This document shows, one piece after another, positions 25,349 to 33,601 of a stretch of DNA of 46,369 nt (position 1 is its first letter; each line of letters opens with the position of its first letter). A program made the translations under genes and the position numbers. Source of the DNA: a virus; the IMG/VR virus record IMGVR_UViG_3300006802_000157, positions 1 through 46,369 of that record; one strand, given 5' to 3'. The notes under the pieces were generated by a model. It saw nothing but the letters and a program-made list of their open reading frames with translations, made no database searches and was not told where the DNA came from.

Positions 25349-26410
25349 ATGAAAATAGCTATATTAAATGATACCCATGCAGGCATGCGTAACTCATCAG
25401 ATATTTTTATTCAGTATCAAGAAAAGTTTTATTCTGAGGTCTTCTTTCCATATCTAAAAGAACATGGCATAAAGCAAATAATACATCTAGGTGATTATTA
25501 TGATCATCGTAAGTTTATTAACTTTAAAGCCCAGAATGCAAATAGGCAAATGTTTTTGAATGTCTTAAAAGAAGAAGGCATTCATATGGATATTATACCC
25601 GGTAATCACGACGTATTCTATAAAAATACGAATGAGCTATGTTCTTTAAAAGAGCTGCTTGGTTATTATACTTCAAACGTAAACATTGTAATGAAGCCAA
25701 AGGTATTAGATTACGATGGTTGTTCTATTGCCCTTTTACCATGGATTAATTCTGAAAATTACGTAGACTCAATTAATTTTATTAAGACATGTAAAGCTTC
25801 GATACTTGGTGCACATCTTGAATTAGTTGGATTTGATATGATGAAAGGATTACCGAATACACATGGTATGACAACAGAATATTTTGATAGATTCGAAATG
25901 GTTTTATCAGGACACTTTCATACTAAATCAAGTCAAGGTAATATTCACTATCTTGGTTCTCAGATGGAATTTACGTGGGCAGATGCTGACGATCCTAAGT
26001 ATTTCCATGTATTAGATACTGAAACTCGTGAACTTACTCCTGTGTGTAATCCGCATACCATCTTCGAAAAAGTAGTGTACAATGATGAAGAAACAGATTA
26101 TAATAGTTATGATGTTACAAGATTAAACGATAAGTTCATCAAAGTAATTGTCGCTAAGAAGAAAGATCCGTATATGTTCGACAGGTTTATTGATAAGATA
26201 AATCAACAAAACATCTATGAATTAAAAATAGCTGAAACTTTTGATGAGTTTATTGGAGAAAATATTTCTGATGAGGTGGTATCATTAGAAGATACTACAC
26301 AACTGTTAGATTCTTACGTCGATGCTGTTGAAACAGATTTAGATAAAGACAAAATAAAGAATCTAATGCGTAATCTTTTTGTTGAAGCACAGAATTTAGA
26401 AATTGTATGA
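25349..26410 (+). CDS. gp47: gp47-like recombination nuclease subunit (Mre11/SbcD family)
   Basis: This 353-residue protein (T4: 339) is the nuclease that acts with gp46 to resect DNA ends for recombination-dependent replication. The metallophosphatase motifs are complete: LNDTHAG near residue 7, HLGDYYDH, IPGNHDVF, GAHLE and LSGHFHTK. It follows gp55 by 4 nt. The stop is followed by the gp46 gene, whose start is unusual. Confidence 0.95.
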   Translation: MKIAILNDTHAGMRNSSDIFIQYQEKFYSEVFFPYLKEHGIKQIIHLGDYYDHRKFINFKAQNANRQMFLNVLKEEGIHMDIIPGNHDVFYKNTNELCSLKELLGYYTSNVNIVMKPKVLDYDGCSIALLPWINSENYVDSINFIKTCKASILGAHLELVGFDMMKGLPNTHGMTTEYFDRFEMVLSGHFHTKSSQGNIHYLGSQMEFTWADADDPKYFHVLDTETRELTPVCNPHTIFEKVVYNDEETDYNSYDVTRLNDKFIKVIVAKKKDPYMFDRFIDKINQQNIYELKIAETFDEFIGENISDEVVSLEDTTQLLDSYVDAVETDLDKDKIKNLMRNLFVEAQNLEIV

Positions 26411-26428
26411 TAAGAAGAGGAACTAGCT

Positions 26429-28156
26429 ATCATAACGTTCGAACGCATCCGGTGGAAGAACTTTCTATCTACCGGTAATGATTTTACTGAAATCAAATTA
26501 AACAAATCTCCTACGACACTAATAGTCGGATCAAATGGATCAGGTAAAAGTACTTTACTTGATGCTTTGTCTTTTGGTTTATTTGGTAAACCACACCGAA
26601 ATATTAATAAACCACAATTAGTCAATTCAATTAATAATAAGCATTGCGAGGTTGAAGTAGAGTTTTCTATTGGTAACCATGAGTTTATTATTAAGCGTGG
26701 AATTAAACCGGCTAAATTTGAGATCTGGCAAAATGGCCAGATGATTAACCAATCTGCAGCTGCAAAAGATTATCAAAAATTCTTAGAACAAAATATTCTA
26801 AAGTTAAATCATAAATCTTTTCATCAAATAGTTGTACTTGGCTCATCATCGTTTATTCCTTTTATGCAATTACCAGCACAGCATAGAAGAGAAGTAATTG
26901 AAGACTTACTTGACATTCAAGTTTTCTCTACTATGAATCAGCTCCTAAAAGAAAAAGATTCAAAGTTAAAAGAAGAGTTGAATGGTATTACGCATCAATT
27001 AGATTTAAGCGAATCTAAGATTACCATGCAACAAAAGTATATTCGCGATATTACAGAATTAAATGAAGGTCAAATTAAGAATAAAGAAAAAGAAATTGAA
27101 GATGTTAAAAAAGTAATATCTTCACTTGAAAATGATAACGAACAATGGAAAGCCTTTATTGAAGAACATTCAGATATAGTAAATAATTCTTTAAAAGAAA
27201 CAAAGAAGAAGAAAAACGAGTACTTAAAATACGAAGCACAGTTCCAGCAACAAATACAGAACGTAGTAAAGGATGCTAAATTTTACGAAGATAATGATGT
27301 ATGTCCAACTTGTACACAGGATATTGAAGCAGCCACTCGTGAAAGCAAATTATTACAAGCAAAGGCCTCTGCTAAGAAATTATCTGATGCTTTGAATACT
27401 GCTTTAGTAGAATCTAAAAAGCTAGACGTAGAGCTAGAAAAATTAATGAGTAAATTGCAGCATATACAAAACTTAAATAATAATATAAGTGGTAACAATA
27501 AAGCAATTCGTACTAATCAAGATAGAATAGTAGCTATGCAGTCTGATATTAATGAATTATCAGAATCTCAAGGTGATCTAGCAAAAGCAAATAAAGAATA
27601 TAACGATCTAATAGAAGAAAAGAATCTGTACAATGAGAAAAAAGTAAATATCTCTGCAGATCGTTTATATAATTCAGTTGCATCTGAAATGCTAAAAGAT
27701 ACTGGCATTAAGACAAAAGTGATTAAACAATATCTACCTGTAATGAATACTCTCATTAATAAGTATTTACAAGTGCTCGATTTCTTTGTTTCATTTAATC
27801 TTGATGAAAGCTTTAGCGAAACAATTAAGTCAAGATATCGTGATGCATTCAACTATGCTTCTTTTTCTGAAGGTGAAAAACAAAGAATCGATTTAGCGCT
27901 ATTGTTTACATGGCGTCAGATTGCTAAAATGAAAAACTCTACTTCAACAAATCTGTTGGTCCTTGATGAGACCTTTGATTCGTCTCTTGATCATGATGGC
28001 GTGGATAATCTGATGAAGATCCTACAGACTCTAGATTCAGATACCAACGTATTTGTTATATCCCATAAAGGTGATATGCTAGATGGTAAGTTTAGAAGCA
28101 AGATCTCCTTTGGAAAAACAAACAACTTCTCACAGATATCGCTATCTGGTGATTAA
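26429..28156 (+). CDS. gp46: gp46-like recombination ATPase (Rad50/SbcC family), non-canonical start codon
   Basis: Homology begins before any ATG, GTG or TTG. The in-frame sequence from 26429 reads ATC ATA ACG TTC..., corresponding to the usual M-I-x-F-x-x-IRWKNFLSTGN start of relatives, after an AGAGGA site 7-8 nt upstream. The frame is closed by a TAA at 26411. The first ordinary start, TTG at 26567, would delete Walker A GSNGSGKST (G34-T42). With initiation at ATC the protein has 575 residues (T4: 560). The zinc hook is CPTC (C292), the signature SFSEGEKQ is around S480, and Walker B is LLVLDETFD (D513). Initiation at AUC or AUA, or a base error changing ATG, is the likely explanation. 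Confidence 0.85.
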   Translation: MITFERIRWKNFLSTGNDFTEIKLNKSPTTLIVGSNGSGKSTLLDALSFGLFGKPHRNINKPQLVNSINNKHCEVEVEFSIGNHEFIIKRGIKPAKFEIWQNGQMINQSAAAKDYQKFLEQNILKLNHKSFHQIVVLGSSSFIPFMQLPAQHRREVIEDLLDIQVFSTMNQLLKEKDSKLKEELNGITHQLDLSESKITMQQKYIRDITELNEGQIKNKEKEIEDVKKVISSLENDNEQWKAFIEEHSDIVNNSLKETKKKKNEYLKYEAQFQQQIQNVVKDAKFYEDNDVCPTCTQDIEAATRESKLLQAKASAKKLSDALNTALVESKKLDVELEKLMSKLQHIQNLNNNISGNNKAIRTNQDRIVAMQSDINELSESQGDLAKANKEYNDLIEEKNLYNEKKVNISADRLYNSVASEMLKDTGIKTKVIKQYLPVMNTLINKYLQVLDFFVSFNLDESFSETIKSRYRDAFNYASFSEGEKQRIDLALLFTWRQIAKMKNSTSTNLLVLDETFDSSLDHDGVDNLMKILQTLDSDTNVFVISHKGDMLDGKFRSKISFGKTNNFSQISLSGD

Positions 28157-28162
28157 ATCTAT

Positions 28163-28256
28163 TACAATTTATTACAAATTAAAATCTTCATAAATATCAA
28201 TAGCTTATGTTACTCGGTTTCGTAAGCTATTGATTCTATTGGTAAAAATAAATTGT
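28163..28256 (+). repeat. Nested-palindrome intergenic repeat, copy A (94 bp)
   Basis: It begins TACAATTTATTACAA and ends AATAAATTGT, so its ends are inverted copies of each other. Inside is a 14-bp stem, ATCAATAGCTTATG (28196-28209) with CGTAAGCTATTGAT (28221-28234). It directly abuts copy B and has no promoter of its own. Together copies A and B, with the promoter leader, fill the 240-bp gap between gp46 and the HExxH/VWA gene. Confidence 0.85.
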
Positions 28257-28348
28257 TACAATTTATTACAAAATAAAAGTCCTTATAAATCAATAACTTA
28301 CGAGCTCGATATCCTAAGTTATTGATTCTATTGGTAAAAATAAATTGT
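28257..28348 (+). repeat. Nested-palindrome intergenic repeat, copy B (92 bp)
   Basis: It has the same end structure as copy A and an inner perfect 13-bp stem, AATCAATAACTTA (28288-28300) with TAAGTTATTGATT (28315-28327), around a GAGCTC-containing loop. Its right end supplies the -35 of the next promoter. It is nearly identical to copy D at 42179. Confidence 0.9.
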
Positions 28349-28374
28349 ACATACCTAGCCAGATGCTGTATAAT
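28345..28374 (+). promoter_or_regulatory. TTGTAC-18-TATAAT promoter fused to repeat copy B
   Basis: The -35 TTGTAC lies at the right end of repeat B; an 18-nt spacer leads to TATAAT at 28369-28374, 23 bp before the ATG at 28397. Confidence 0.85.
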
Positions 28375-28396
28375 GACATATCAAATGGAGATATAC

Positions 28397-30610
28397 ATGC
28401 AATCTAAGTCAATCCTAGCAAAACTACTTGCCAATGAGAATATCAGTGTTCATCATGGTAATTATCCTACGGCGTTCTTTGATGTAGAAAAACGTGTACT
28501 TGGTCTACCTATGTTCAAGGACTTTGGTTCTAAAGATACAGTAGACCTTTTCCTTGGTCATGAAGTTGGTCATGCACTCTTCACTCCTTATGAAGGATGG
28601 CATGATTCCCCGGCTCAAGCTGAAGTCCCACGTTCTTTCTTAAATGTTGTTGAAGACGTACGTATCGAGCGCAAGATTCAGGCAAAATATCCTGGGCTTA
28701 TTAGTTCCTTTAAGCGTGGATACTCGGTTCTCTTTAAAGAAAATTTCTTTAATACTCAAGGTCGTGATCTTCAGTCGTATTCACTTATTGATCGAATTAA
28801 TATCAAAGCAAAACTTCGTGACTTGGTTGATATTCAATTTTCTGATGAAGAAGTTCCTTACGTAAAAGACGCATTTGCTGCTGAAACGTGGGATGAGGTC
28901 GTTAATGCTTCTAAAGCAATATATGAGTTCATGAAAGAAAACCAAGAAGAAGAAGATTCTGATTCTGATCAAAGTGGCGATAGCTCATTTGATGAAACTC
29001 AAGATTCTGAAGAAATCTCGGTCTCACCTTCTGAAGATTCTATAGAGTCTGAAGAAACTACTGAAACAAAAGATTCTATTGAGTCTGAAGAAACTACTGA
29101 AACAAAAGATTCTATTGAGTCTGAAGAGTCTACAGATACAAAAGAAACTGAAGAAGATGAAGAGTCTACAGGTACAAAAGATTCTATTGAGTCTGAAGAG
29201 TCTACAGATACAAAAGAAACTAAAGAGGATAAAGAAACTGGAGCAGTACAATCTAACGAACCTAGCGACTTAACTTCTGAAACTGATGATGCACTTCGTG
29301 CAAATGAAGACAGGCTTATTGAAGATCGTACAATAGATGATAGATTAATCGTGCACGTTCGTGATGTAACTTGGAATAAATGTAAGCAAACTGTTTTCTC
29401 GTACGATACGCTAAAACAACAACGTGAAGAAGCTCAACAACATATGCCATCATGGGTACGTTCGAACTTAAATAATGACTCAGAGTATGATTCCTTTGTA
29501 AAAGAAACTGATAAAATCACAACGATTCTTGCAAAAGAATTTGAAATGCGCAAAGCGGCATATCGTTATTCACGTTCGAAAACTGCAAAGAGCGGCTCAT
29601 TGAATGTAAATAAGCTGCATAGCTACAAATACGATGATGATATCTTTAAGAAAGTTACACAGCTTGCTGATTCAAAATCACACGGCATGGTAATGGTAGT
29701 AGATTACTCTGGATCAATGGCTGGAGTTTTAAATGATACTATTAAGCAAGTGCTGAACCTAGCCACTTTCTGTAAGAAGGTCAATATTCCATTTGAAGTA
29801 TACGGATTTACGAGTAACGGATATTGCTCTGATGAACAAAATCAGAATAACCGTATTCCTGAAACAAATGAAATTGACCTGCGTAATCTAAGGATAGTAC
29901 AGCTACTAGATTCCTCAATGAAAAAGAATGTATATAATGAAGCATATAAGCAATTGTATTTGTCCACTCATGTTCCACAACATTATAGAGCTCAGCTAGA
30001 AACCTTAGGTACTACTCCACTTAACGAATGCTTGTTAGTAATGAACAATATTGTTAATCAGTTTAAGAATAAGCACTCGATTCAAAAAGTAAACTTCGTA
30101 TTATTGACAGATGGATTTGGTGGTAAAATCAGCGTTAATATTCCTGAGGAATCGCCTTATAACTTTAGAAGAATTGGCGGGTATACGATGGAAATTAACG
30201 GAAAAACAATAAAGCTAAATGATAATAGCCGTGAGATGACAACTAAATTGCTAGATGCATTTAGACAAAACGGAGTATCAACTATCGGATTCTTTCTAGC
30301 TGAAAGCGGAAGAGACATTTATGCTATTAGTAGCTTATTGACTGATGACGTATACGAAAAAGATAAGTTGGTTAACGAGTTAAAAGTTTCACTGCGTAGA
30401 GATAAGTTTTCTACACGAGATAATGCGATTGGTTATGATCGTTTGTTTATCTTAAAAGCAGCACGTAAATCGTTGAATACAGACGTTGATGAATTAGAAA
30501 TCGATGAGAATGCTTCGAAGGCAAAGATCATATCTAGCTTTAAGAAATACTCATCTTCGAAGAAAGGAAACCGAATATTGGCTACGAAATTCGCTGAGAT
30601 TGTATCTTAA
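28397..30610 (+). CDS. HExxH metallopeptidase-like / VWA domain protein (CobT-like partner of the AAA+ ATPase)
   Basis: This 737-residue protein is started at the ATG after AATGGAGATATAC. The N-terminal part has LGHEVGHALFTPYEGWHD, a HExxH zinc-peptidase motif at residues 55-59 with a downstream VVEDVRIER helix providing the likely third ligand. A highly acidic repeat linker (about 190-300) joins it to a C-terminal VWA domain with the MIDAS motif DYSGS (436-440), further LGTTPLNE and LLTDGFGG motifs. CobT-type subunits of cobalt chelatase and VWA partners of MoxR ATPases have this layout. It lies directly before a CobS-like ATPase with its own promoter. The substrate is unknown; a mechanochemical remodelling or proteolytic role is inference. 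Confidence 0.75.
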   Translation: MQSKSILAKLLANENISVHHGNYPTAFFDVEKRVLGLPMFKDFGSKDTVDLFLGHEVGHALFTPYEGWHDSPAQAEVPRSFLNVVEDVRIERKIQAKYPGLISSFKRGYSVLFKENFFNTQGRDLQSYSLIDRINIKAKLRDLVDIQFSDEEVPYVKDAFAAETWDEVVNASKAIYEFMKENQEEEDSDSDQSGDSSFDETQDSEEISVSPSEDSIESEETTETKDSIESEETTETKDSIESEESTDTKETEEDEESTGTKDSIESEESTDTKETKEDKETGAVQSNEPSDLTSETDDALRANEDRLIEDRTIDDRLIVHVRDVTWNKCKQTVFSYDTLKQQREEAQQHMPSWVRSNLNNDSEYDSFVKETDKITTILAKEFEMRKAAYRYSRSKTAKSGSLNVNKLHSYKYDDDIFKKVTQLADSKSHGMVMVVDYSGSMAGVLNDTIKQVLNLATFCKKVNIPFEVYGFTSNGYCSDEQNQNNRIPETNEIDLRNLRIVQLLDSSMKKNVYNEAYKQLYLSTHVPQHYRAQLETLGTTPLNECLLVMNNIVNQFKNKHSIQKVNFVLLTDGFGGKISVNIPEESPYNFRRIGGYTMEINGKTIKLNDNSREMTTKLLDAFRQNGVSTIGFFLAESGRDIYAISSLLTDDVYEKDKLVNELKVSLRRDKFSTRDNAIGYDRLFILKAARKSLNTDVDELEIDENASKAKIISSFKKYSSSKKGNRILATKFAEIVS
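29036..29227 (+). repeat. 36-bp in-gene repeats encoding DSIESEETTETK
   Basis: Five 12-residue units occur, with GATTCTAT starting at 29036, 29072, 29108 and 29180, always in multiples of 36 bp, plus a diverged unit between the last two. They encode an acidic Ser/Glu/Thr linker between the peptidase-like and VWA domains. Length variation between strains is expected. Confidence 0.9.
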
Positions 30611-30712
30611 TACAATTTGTTACAATTTGTTACAATTTAAATCTTCTTACAAATCAACAGCTTAGTAAGTACGAAATATAAGTTATTGATTTGTAAGACG
30701 AAAATAAATTGT
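30611..30712 (+). repeat. Nested-palindrome intergenic repeat, copy C
   Basis: It starts with three direct 10-bp units TACAATTTGT, TACAATTTGT and TACAATTTAA, and has an inner 19-bp stem (30646-30664 with 30679-30697; one mismatch and one G-T pair). Its right end AATAAATTGTAC supplies the -35 of the promoter before the CobS-like gene. It is the most diverged of the four copies. Confidence 0.85.
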
Positions 30713-30738
30713 ACATTACTGGTAATATGCTGTATAAT
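30709..30738 (+). promoter_or_regulatory. TTGTAC-18-TATAAT promoter fused to repeat copy C
   Basis: The -35 TTGTAC and -10 TATAAT are 18 nt apart, 39 bp before the ATG at 30778. It drives the CobS-like gene and perhaps the following small gene. Confidence 0.85.
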
Positions 30739-30777
30739 GGTTATATAAATTAATAAATTAATGAATGGGATTATATT

Positions 30778-31899
30778 ATGATTAGTACTCAAATTGAGCA
30801 AGCAATTACTACTATGTTTCCTGACCGAGAGTCAGGTGAATTTACTCCTAAGGAAATTGCTGCTGCGGCAGAATCCGTTGGAATCTCTTCTAGCAAAGCG
30901 TATACATATACTCTCGCGCAAACAAAAATTCGACGTGGACTTTATCGATTGTCTTCGGTAGTAGTTCCATTTAAAAAACAGGAAAAGCCAATGGCGTCAA
31001 TCACGTCAATTACTAATGACGAAGTATTTGTTCCGCCTAAAGATTCTTCGTTTGTGACATGGGGACATTGCTCTGATGTTTCTAAGATTATTCAGTCACG
31101 TAACTTTTATCCAGTATTCATCACTGGTTTATCCGGCAACGGTAAGACTATGATGGTAGAACAAACTTGTGCAAAACTCAATCGTGAGTATGTGCGAGTA
31201 CAAATTACTCCTGAGACAGATGAGGATGATCTGATCGGTGGCTTTCGCTTGGTAAATGGAGAAACAGTTTTCTGTAAAGGTCCAGTTATCAAAGCGATGG
31301 AAAAGGGCGCAATCCTTCTCATCGATGAAATAGATCGTGGTTCTAATAAACTCATGTGTCTTCAAGGAGTACTCGAGGGTAAGCCGGTCCTAGTTAAAAA
31401 AACTGGCGAAGTCATATCTCCACTCAATGGCTTTAACGTAATAGCAACAGCAAATACAAAAGGTAAAGGCTCAGATGACGGACGTTTTGTTTCCGCCACT
31501 ATTATTGATGAAGCTTTCCTTGAACGCTTTACTATTACCCTCGAGCAACCATATCCCACTTCTTCGGTAGAGCGTAAGATCGTGGTAAAACATATGGAAA
31601 AGTTTGATTGTCATGATGACAAATTCGCTGACTCTCTAGTTGTTTGGAGCGAGACTATTCGCAAAACTTTTGAAGACGGTGGTGTAGATGAAATCGTTTC
31701 AACACGTCGACTGTGTCATATCATTCAAAGCTATTCTATCTTTAAAGATAAAGTAAAAGCTATTGAGTTATGTGTATCACGTTTCGACGCTGATACGAAA
31801 GAAGCATTTCTAGATCTCTATAGCAAAGTTGACGTTGAATCAACTGGATCTTTTGATATTAGCAATAATGCCATCGATGAGGTACTCGACGGTATATAA
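30778..31899 (+). CDS. CobS-like / MoxR-type AAA+ ATPase
   Basis: This 373-residue protein has an N-terminal winged-helix-like part (about 1-60), then an AAA+ domain with Walker A GLSGNGKT (117-124), Walker B ILLIDEIDR (about 179-187), a sensor 1 Asn in NVIATANTKG, and the arginine-finger region EAFLERFTITLE. Glycine-rich GGFRLVNGETVF is the pore-insert region typical of CobS/MoxR proteins. Cyanophage genomes annotate such genes as cobS, although phage cobalamin synthesis has not been shown. It probably acts with the HExxH/VWA protein encoded just upstream. No other chelatase subunit is in the window. Confidence 0.85.
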   Translation: MISTQIEQAITTMFPDRESGEFTPKEIAAAAESVGISSSKAYTYTLAQTKIRRGLYRLSSVVVPFKKQEKPMASITSITNDEVFVPPKDSSFVTWGHCSDVSKIIQSRNFYPVFITGLSGNGKTMMVEQTCAKLNREYVRVQITPETDEDDLIGGFRLVNGETVFCKGPVIKAMEKGAILLIDEIDRGSNKLMCLQGVLEGKPVLVKKTGEVISPLNGFNVIATANTKGKGSDDGRFVSATIIDEAFLERFTITLEQPYPTSSVERKIVVKHMEKFDCHDDKFADSLVVWSETIRKTFEDGGVDEIVSTRRLCHIIQSYSIFKDKVKAIELCVSRFDADTKEAFLDLYSKVDVESTGSFDISNNAIDEVLDGI

Positions 31900-31906
31900 G
31901 GATTAT

Positions 31907-32299
31907 ATGATGATTCAGTATAAATTTAATGAAGATAAACTCATTCAAGAGTTTAAAGAATACGTAGATGCTACTTATGCAGGACACTACGGTGCTAATA
32001 AAGATAATCTCCAATCAATGGAGGTTATCTCAGCACGTGGTCGCGGTATAGATTTTACTTCAGGTAATATTGATAAATACAATGACCGCTATGGTAAGAA
32101 AGGTGATATCACAGATTGGCGTAAGGATATTGTTAAGATTATCCATTATGGCTTTTTGTTATTGAATGAACACGATAAAAAATATCGTAAAGCAGATGCT
32201 GATTTTTCAATTGAATTAACTGTGTACAATGATGATGAAATGTTGTATAATGATACAGATACAATAACTATAACGGGAATAGATGATGAAATTAAGTGA
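31907..32299 (+). CDS. Conserved phage protein, DUF3310-like
   Basis: This 130-residue protein is started at ATG 31907 (or 31910) after AAGGA. The segment FTSGNIDKYNDRYGKKGD followed by WRKDIVKIIHYGFLLL resembles the DUF3310 group of phage proteins (pattern GN..KY..R...K....D..K...Y). Cyanophages carry the same gene next to the sliding clamp. No catalytic residues are obvious. It ends 14 nt inside the gp45 start region, and the promoter for gp45 is embedded in it. Confidence 0.6.
   Translation: MMIQYKFNEDKLIQEFKEYVDATYAGHYGANKDNLQSMEVISARGRGIDFTSGNIDKYNDRYGKKGDITDWRKDIVKIIHYGFLLLNEHDKKYRKADADFSIELTVYNDDEMLYNDTDTITITGIDDEIK
32222..32251 (+). promoter_or_regulatory. GTGTAC-18-TATAAT promoter for the sliding clamp, inside a gene
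   Basis: The -35 GTGTAC and -10 TATAAT with an 18-nt spacer lie within the 3' end of the DUF3310-like gene, 35 bp before the gp45 start. Confidence 0.75.
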
Positions 32300-32957
32300 T
32301 TTCACAAGCTCAGTGCTTAGAAATTTTTCGGGTATTAATTCTAATTTAGTAATTAATGCTGGTTCAGTCGTTAAGACGATGTCTGAATCCAAAACTATCA
32401 TGGCAGTAGCAACAGTTGCTGAATCTTTTGATGGAACTTTTGGCATTTATGATCTAAACGAGTTTCTAAGTACTATAAATATGTTTGACGATGCTGATAT
32501 TGTTATCTCAAGTGATATGAAATATGCCGCTATATCAGAAGGCAATCGTTCTGTAAAGTATTTCTTTTCTGAACCGTCTATTTTAACGACTCCTCAGAAA
32601 GATATTGTAATGCCACCCTGTGAAATTACATTTACGCTTTCAACAAACGATATGGCTTCGATACGTAAGGCTGCTTCTGCACTTGGAGTAAGCGATTTAG
32701 TTGTTGATTCGTCATCTGGCAAATTGGTATTAAGAGTTACGAATGTTTCTGATAACACTTCAAACTCTTTTGAAATTGCCACTGGAGTAGATGTTTCAGT
32801 ACAAGCAAATTGTGTATTTAACATCTCAAACTTTAAGTTTATTCAGGATGATTATGATGTATCAATATCATCTCGTTTAATCTCAAACTTTAAAGCAAAG
32901 AATAATCCAATAGAATATTGGGTTGCATTGGAAAAAACTAGTACCTTTGGAGGGTAA
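32286..32957 (+). CDS. gp45: gp45-like sliding clamp
   Basis: This 223-residue protein (T4: 228) forms the trimeric DNA clamp for the polymerase and activates late transcription by binding gp55. The start MKLSDFTSSVLRNFSGIN and segments NEFLSTINMFDDADI and IEYWVALEKTSTFGG match T4-type clamps. The first ATG (32283) and second ATG (32286) are adjacent; the second gives the usual MKLS start. It is the first gene of the replication module. Confidence 0.93.
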   Translation: MKLSDFTSSVLRNFSGINSNLVINAGSVVKTMSESKTIMAVATVAESFDGTFGIYDLNEFLSTINMFDDADIVISSDMKYAAISEGNRSVKYFFSEPSILTTPQKDIVMPPCEITFTLSTNDMASIRKAASALGVSDLVVDSSSGKLVLRVTNVSDNTSNSFEIATGVDVSVQANCVFNISNFKFIQDDYDVSISSRLISNFKAKNNPIEYWVALEKTSTFGG

Positions 32958-32958
32958 T

Positions 32959-33240
32959 ATGGCTGAAAAGCAAACTAAAACTATGGCGTCTGATATCCCA
33001 ACTACACCTGTTAATGCTGCTGCTGAACAACCAGCTGCTGCTGAACCTGTTAGTCTAAGTATTGAAGACTTGGTTAACGTGATCCGCGTTATTAATGTCG
33101 CTTCTGAGCGTGGAGCGTTCAAAGCTGCTGAACTTTCTTCTGTAGGAGTTGTACATGATCGAATTGCGAAATTCATTGACGCATCACAAAAAGCAGCTGC
33201 TGAAAACGCAAATGGAGAAGCTACTGATGGTGGTGAATAA
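32959..33240 (+). CDS. Conserved hypothetical between clamp and DsbA
   Basis: This 93-residue protein starts with ATG after GGAGGG (the earlier in-frame start at 32923 lacks a site). It has an Ala/Pro/Glu-rich N-terminus, then LSIEDLVNVIRVINVASERG, then AAELSSVGVVHDRIAKFID, a pattern seen in small proteins next to gp45 in cyanophages and other marine relatives. Role unknown; helical. Confidence 0.65.
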   Translation: MAEKQTKTMASDIPTTPVNAAAEQPAAAEPVSLSIEDLVNVIRVINVASERGAFKAAELSSVGVVHDRIAKFIDASQKAAAENANGEATDGGE

Positions 33241-33490
33241 CCCTAACGACCGTCAAGCCATTATGGGTGCGTTGCAGGAATATTCCAATTCCTGTACTCG
33301 CGCTGCGGCTGAAAAAGATCTGCAAAAGAATATTGTTGCAGATCTTTCGGATAAAGTTGGTATTGACAAGAAGTTCTTAAATAAACTTGCTACAATGTAT
33401 CATAATCAAAACTTCCAACAGTTCCAACAGGAACGTGAAGAGATTGAAGAACTTTACGAATCTGTTATGACAACAGGAACTATGCCTTAA
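33227..33490 (+). CDS. dsbA: DsbA-like dsDNA-binding late-transcription protein
   Basis: This 87-residue protein (T4 DsbA: 89) starts at ATG 33227 inside the previous gene. The C-terminal half, VGIDKKFLNKLATMYHNQN followed by EREEIEELYESV, aligns well with T4 DsbA. In T4, DsbA binds late promoter regions and helps late transcription. A 12-bp inverted repeat, AAAGATCTGCAA (33314-33325) and TTGCAGATCTTT (33336-33347), lies within the gene. Start choice is tentative: ATG 33212 is also possible. Confidence 0.8.
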   Translation: MVVNNPNDRQAIMGALQEYSNSCTRAAAEKDLQKNIVADLSDKVGIDKKFLNKLATMYHNQNFQQFQQEREEIEELYESVMTTGTMP

Positions 33491-33497
33491 TGGTAAT

Positions 33498-33585
33498 GCC
33501 CCGGTGGTGAAATTGGTAGACACAAGAGACTTAAAATCTCTCGCTTATAACGAGCGTGCTGGTTCAAGTCCGGCTCGGGGCACCA
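33498..33585 (+). tRNA. tRNA-Leu (anticodon TAA), with encoded CCA
   Basis: The acceptor stem GCCCCGG pairs with TCGGGGC, followed by discriminator A and an encoded CCA. The anticodon arm AGAGA-CTTAAAA-TCTCT gives anticodon TAA, reading UUA, common in this AT-rich genome. The long variable arm CGCT...AGCG identifies a class II tRNA, and the T arm is GCTGG-TTCAAGT-CCGGC. It lies 8 bp after dsbA and just before a glycosyltransferase gene. Confidence 0.97.
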
Positions 33586-33601
33586 TTTTTGTGTGTATAT
33601 T

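Noticed and set aside
26567-28156. TTG at 26567 as the gp46 start
   Set aside because: It would remove the Walker A motif that is clearly encoded in frame upstream; homology extends to 26429.
28281-28290. TATAAATC within repeats B and D as late promoters
   Set aside because: One mismatch to the late consensus at a conserved position, and both copies lie in the stem region of the repeat.
28163-28374. CRISPR array for the repeated intergenic units
   Set aside because: The units are palindromic, ~93 bp, only two are adjacent, and no spacer-repeat alternation is present.
28322-28397. Upstream in-frame extension of the VWA gene from 28322
   Set aside because: This part overlaps the promoter and repeat B, and translates to unconserved sequence; ATG 28397 has the ribosome site.
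30778-31899. Auxiliary cobalamin biosynthesis (cobalt insertion) role for the CobS-like protein
   Set aside because: No other cobalamin genes are in the window; the name would overstate function, so only a CobS-like ATPase is called.
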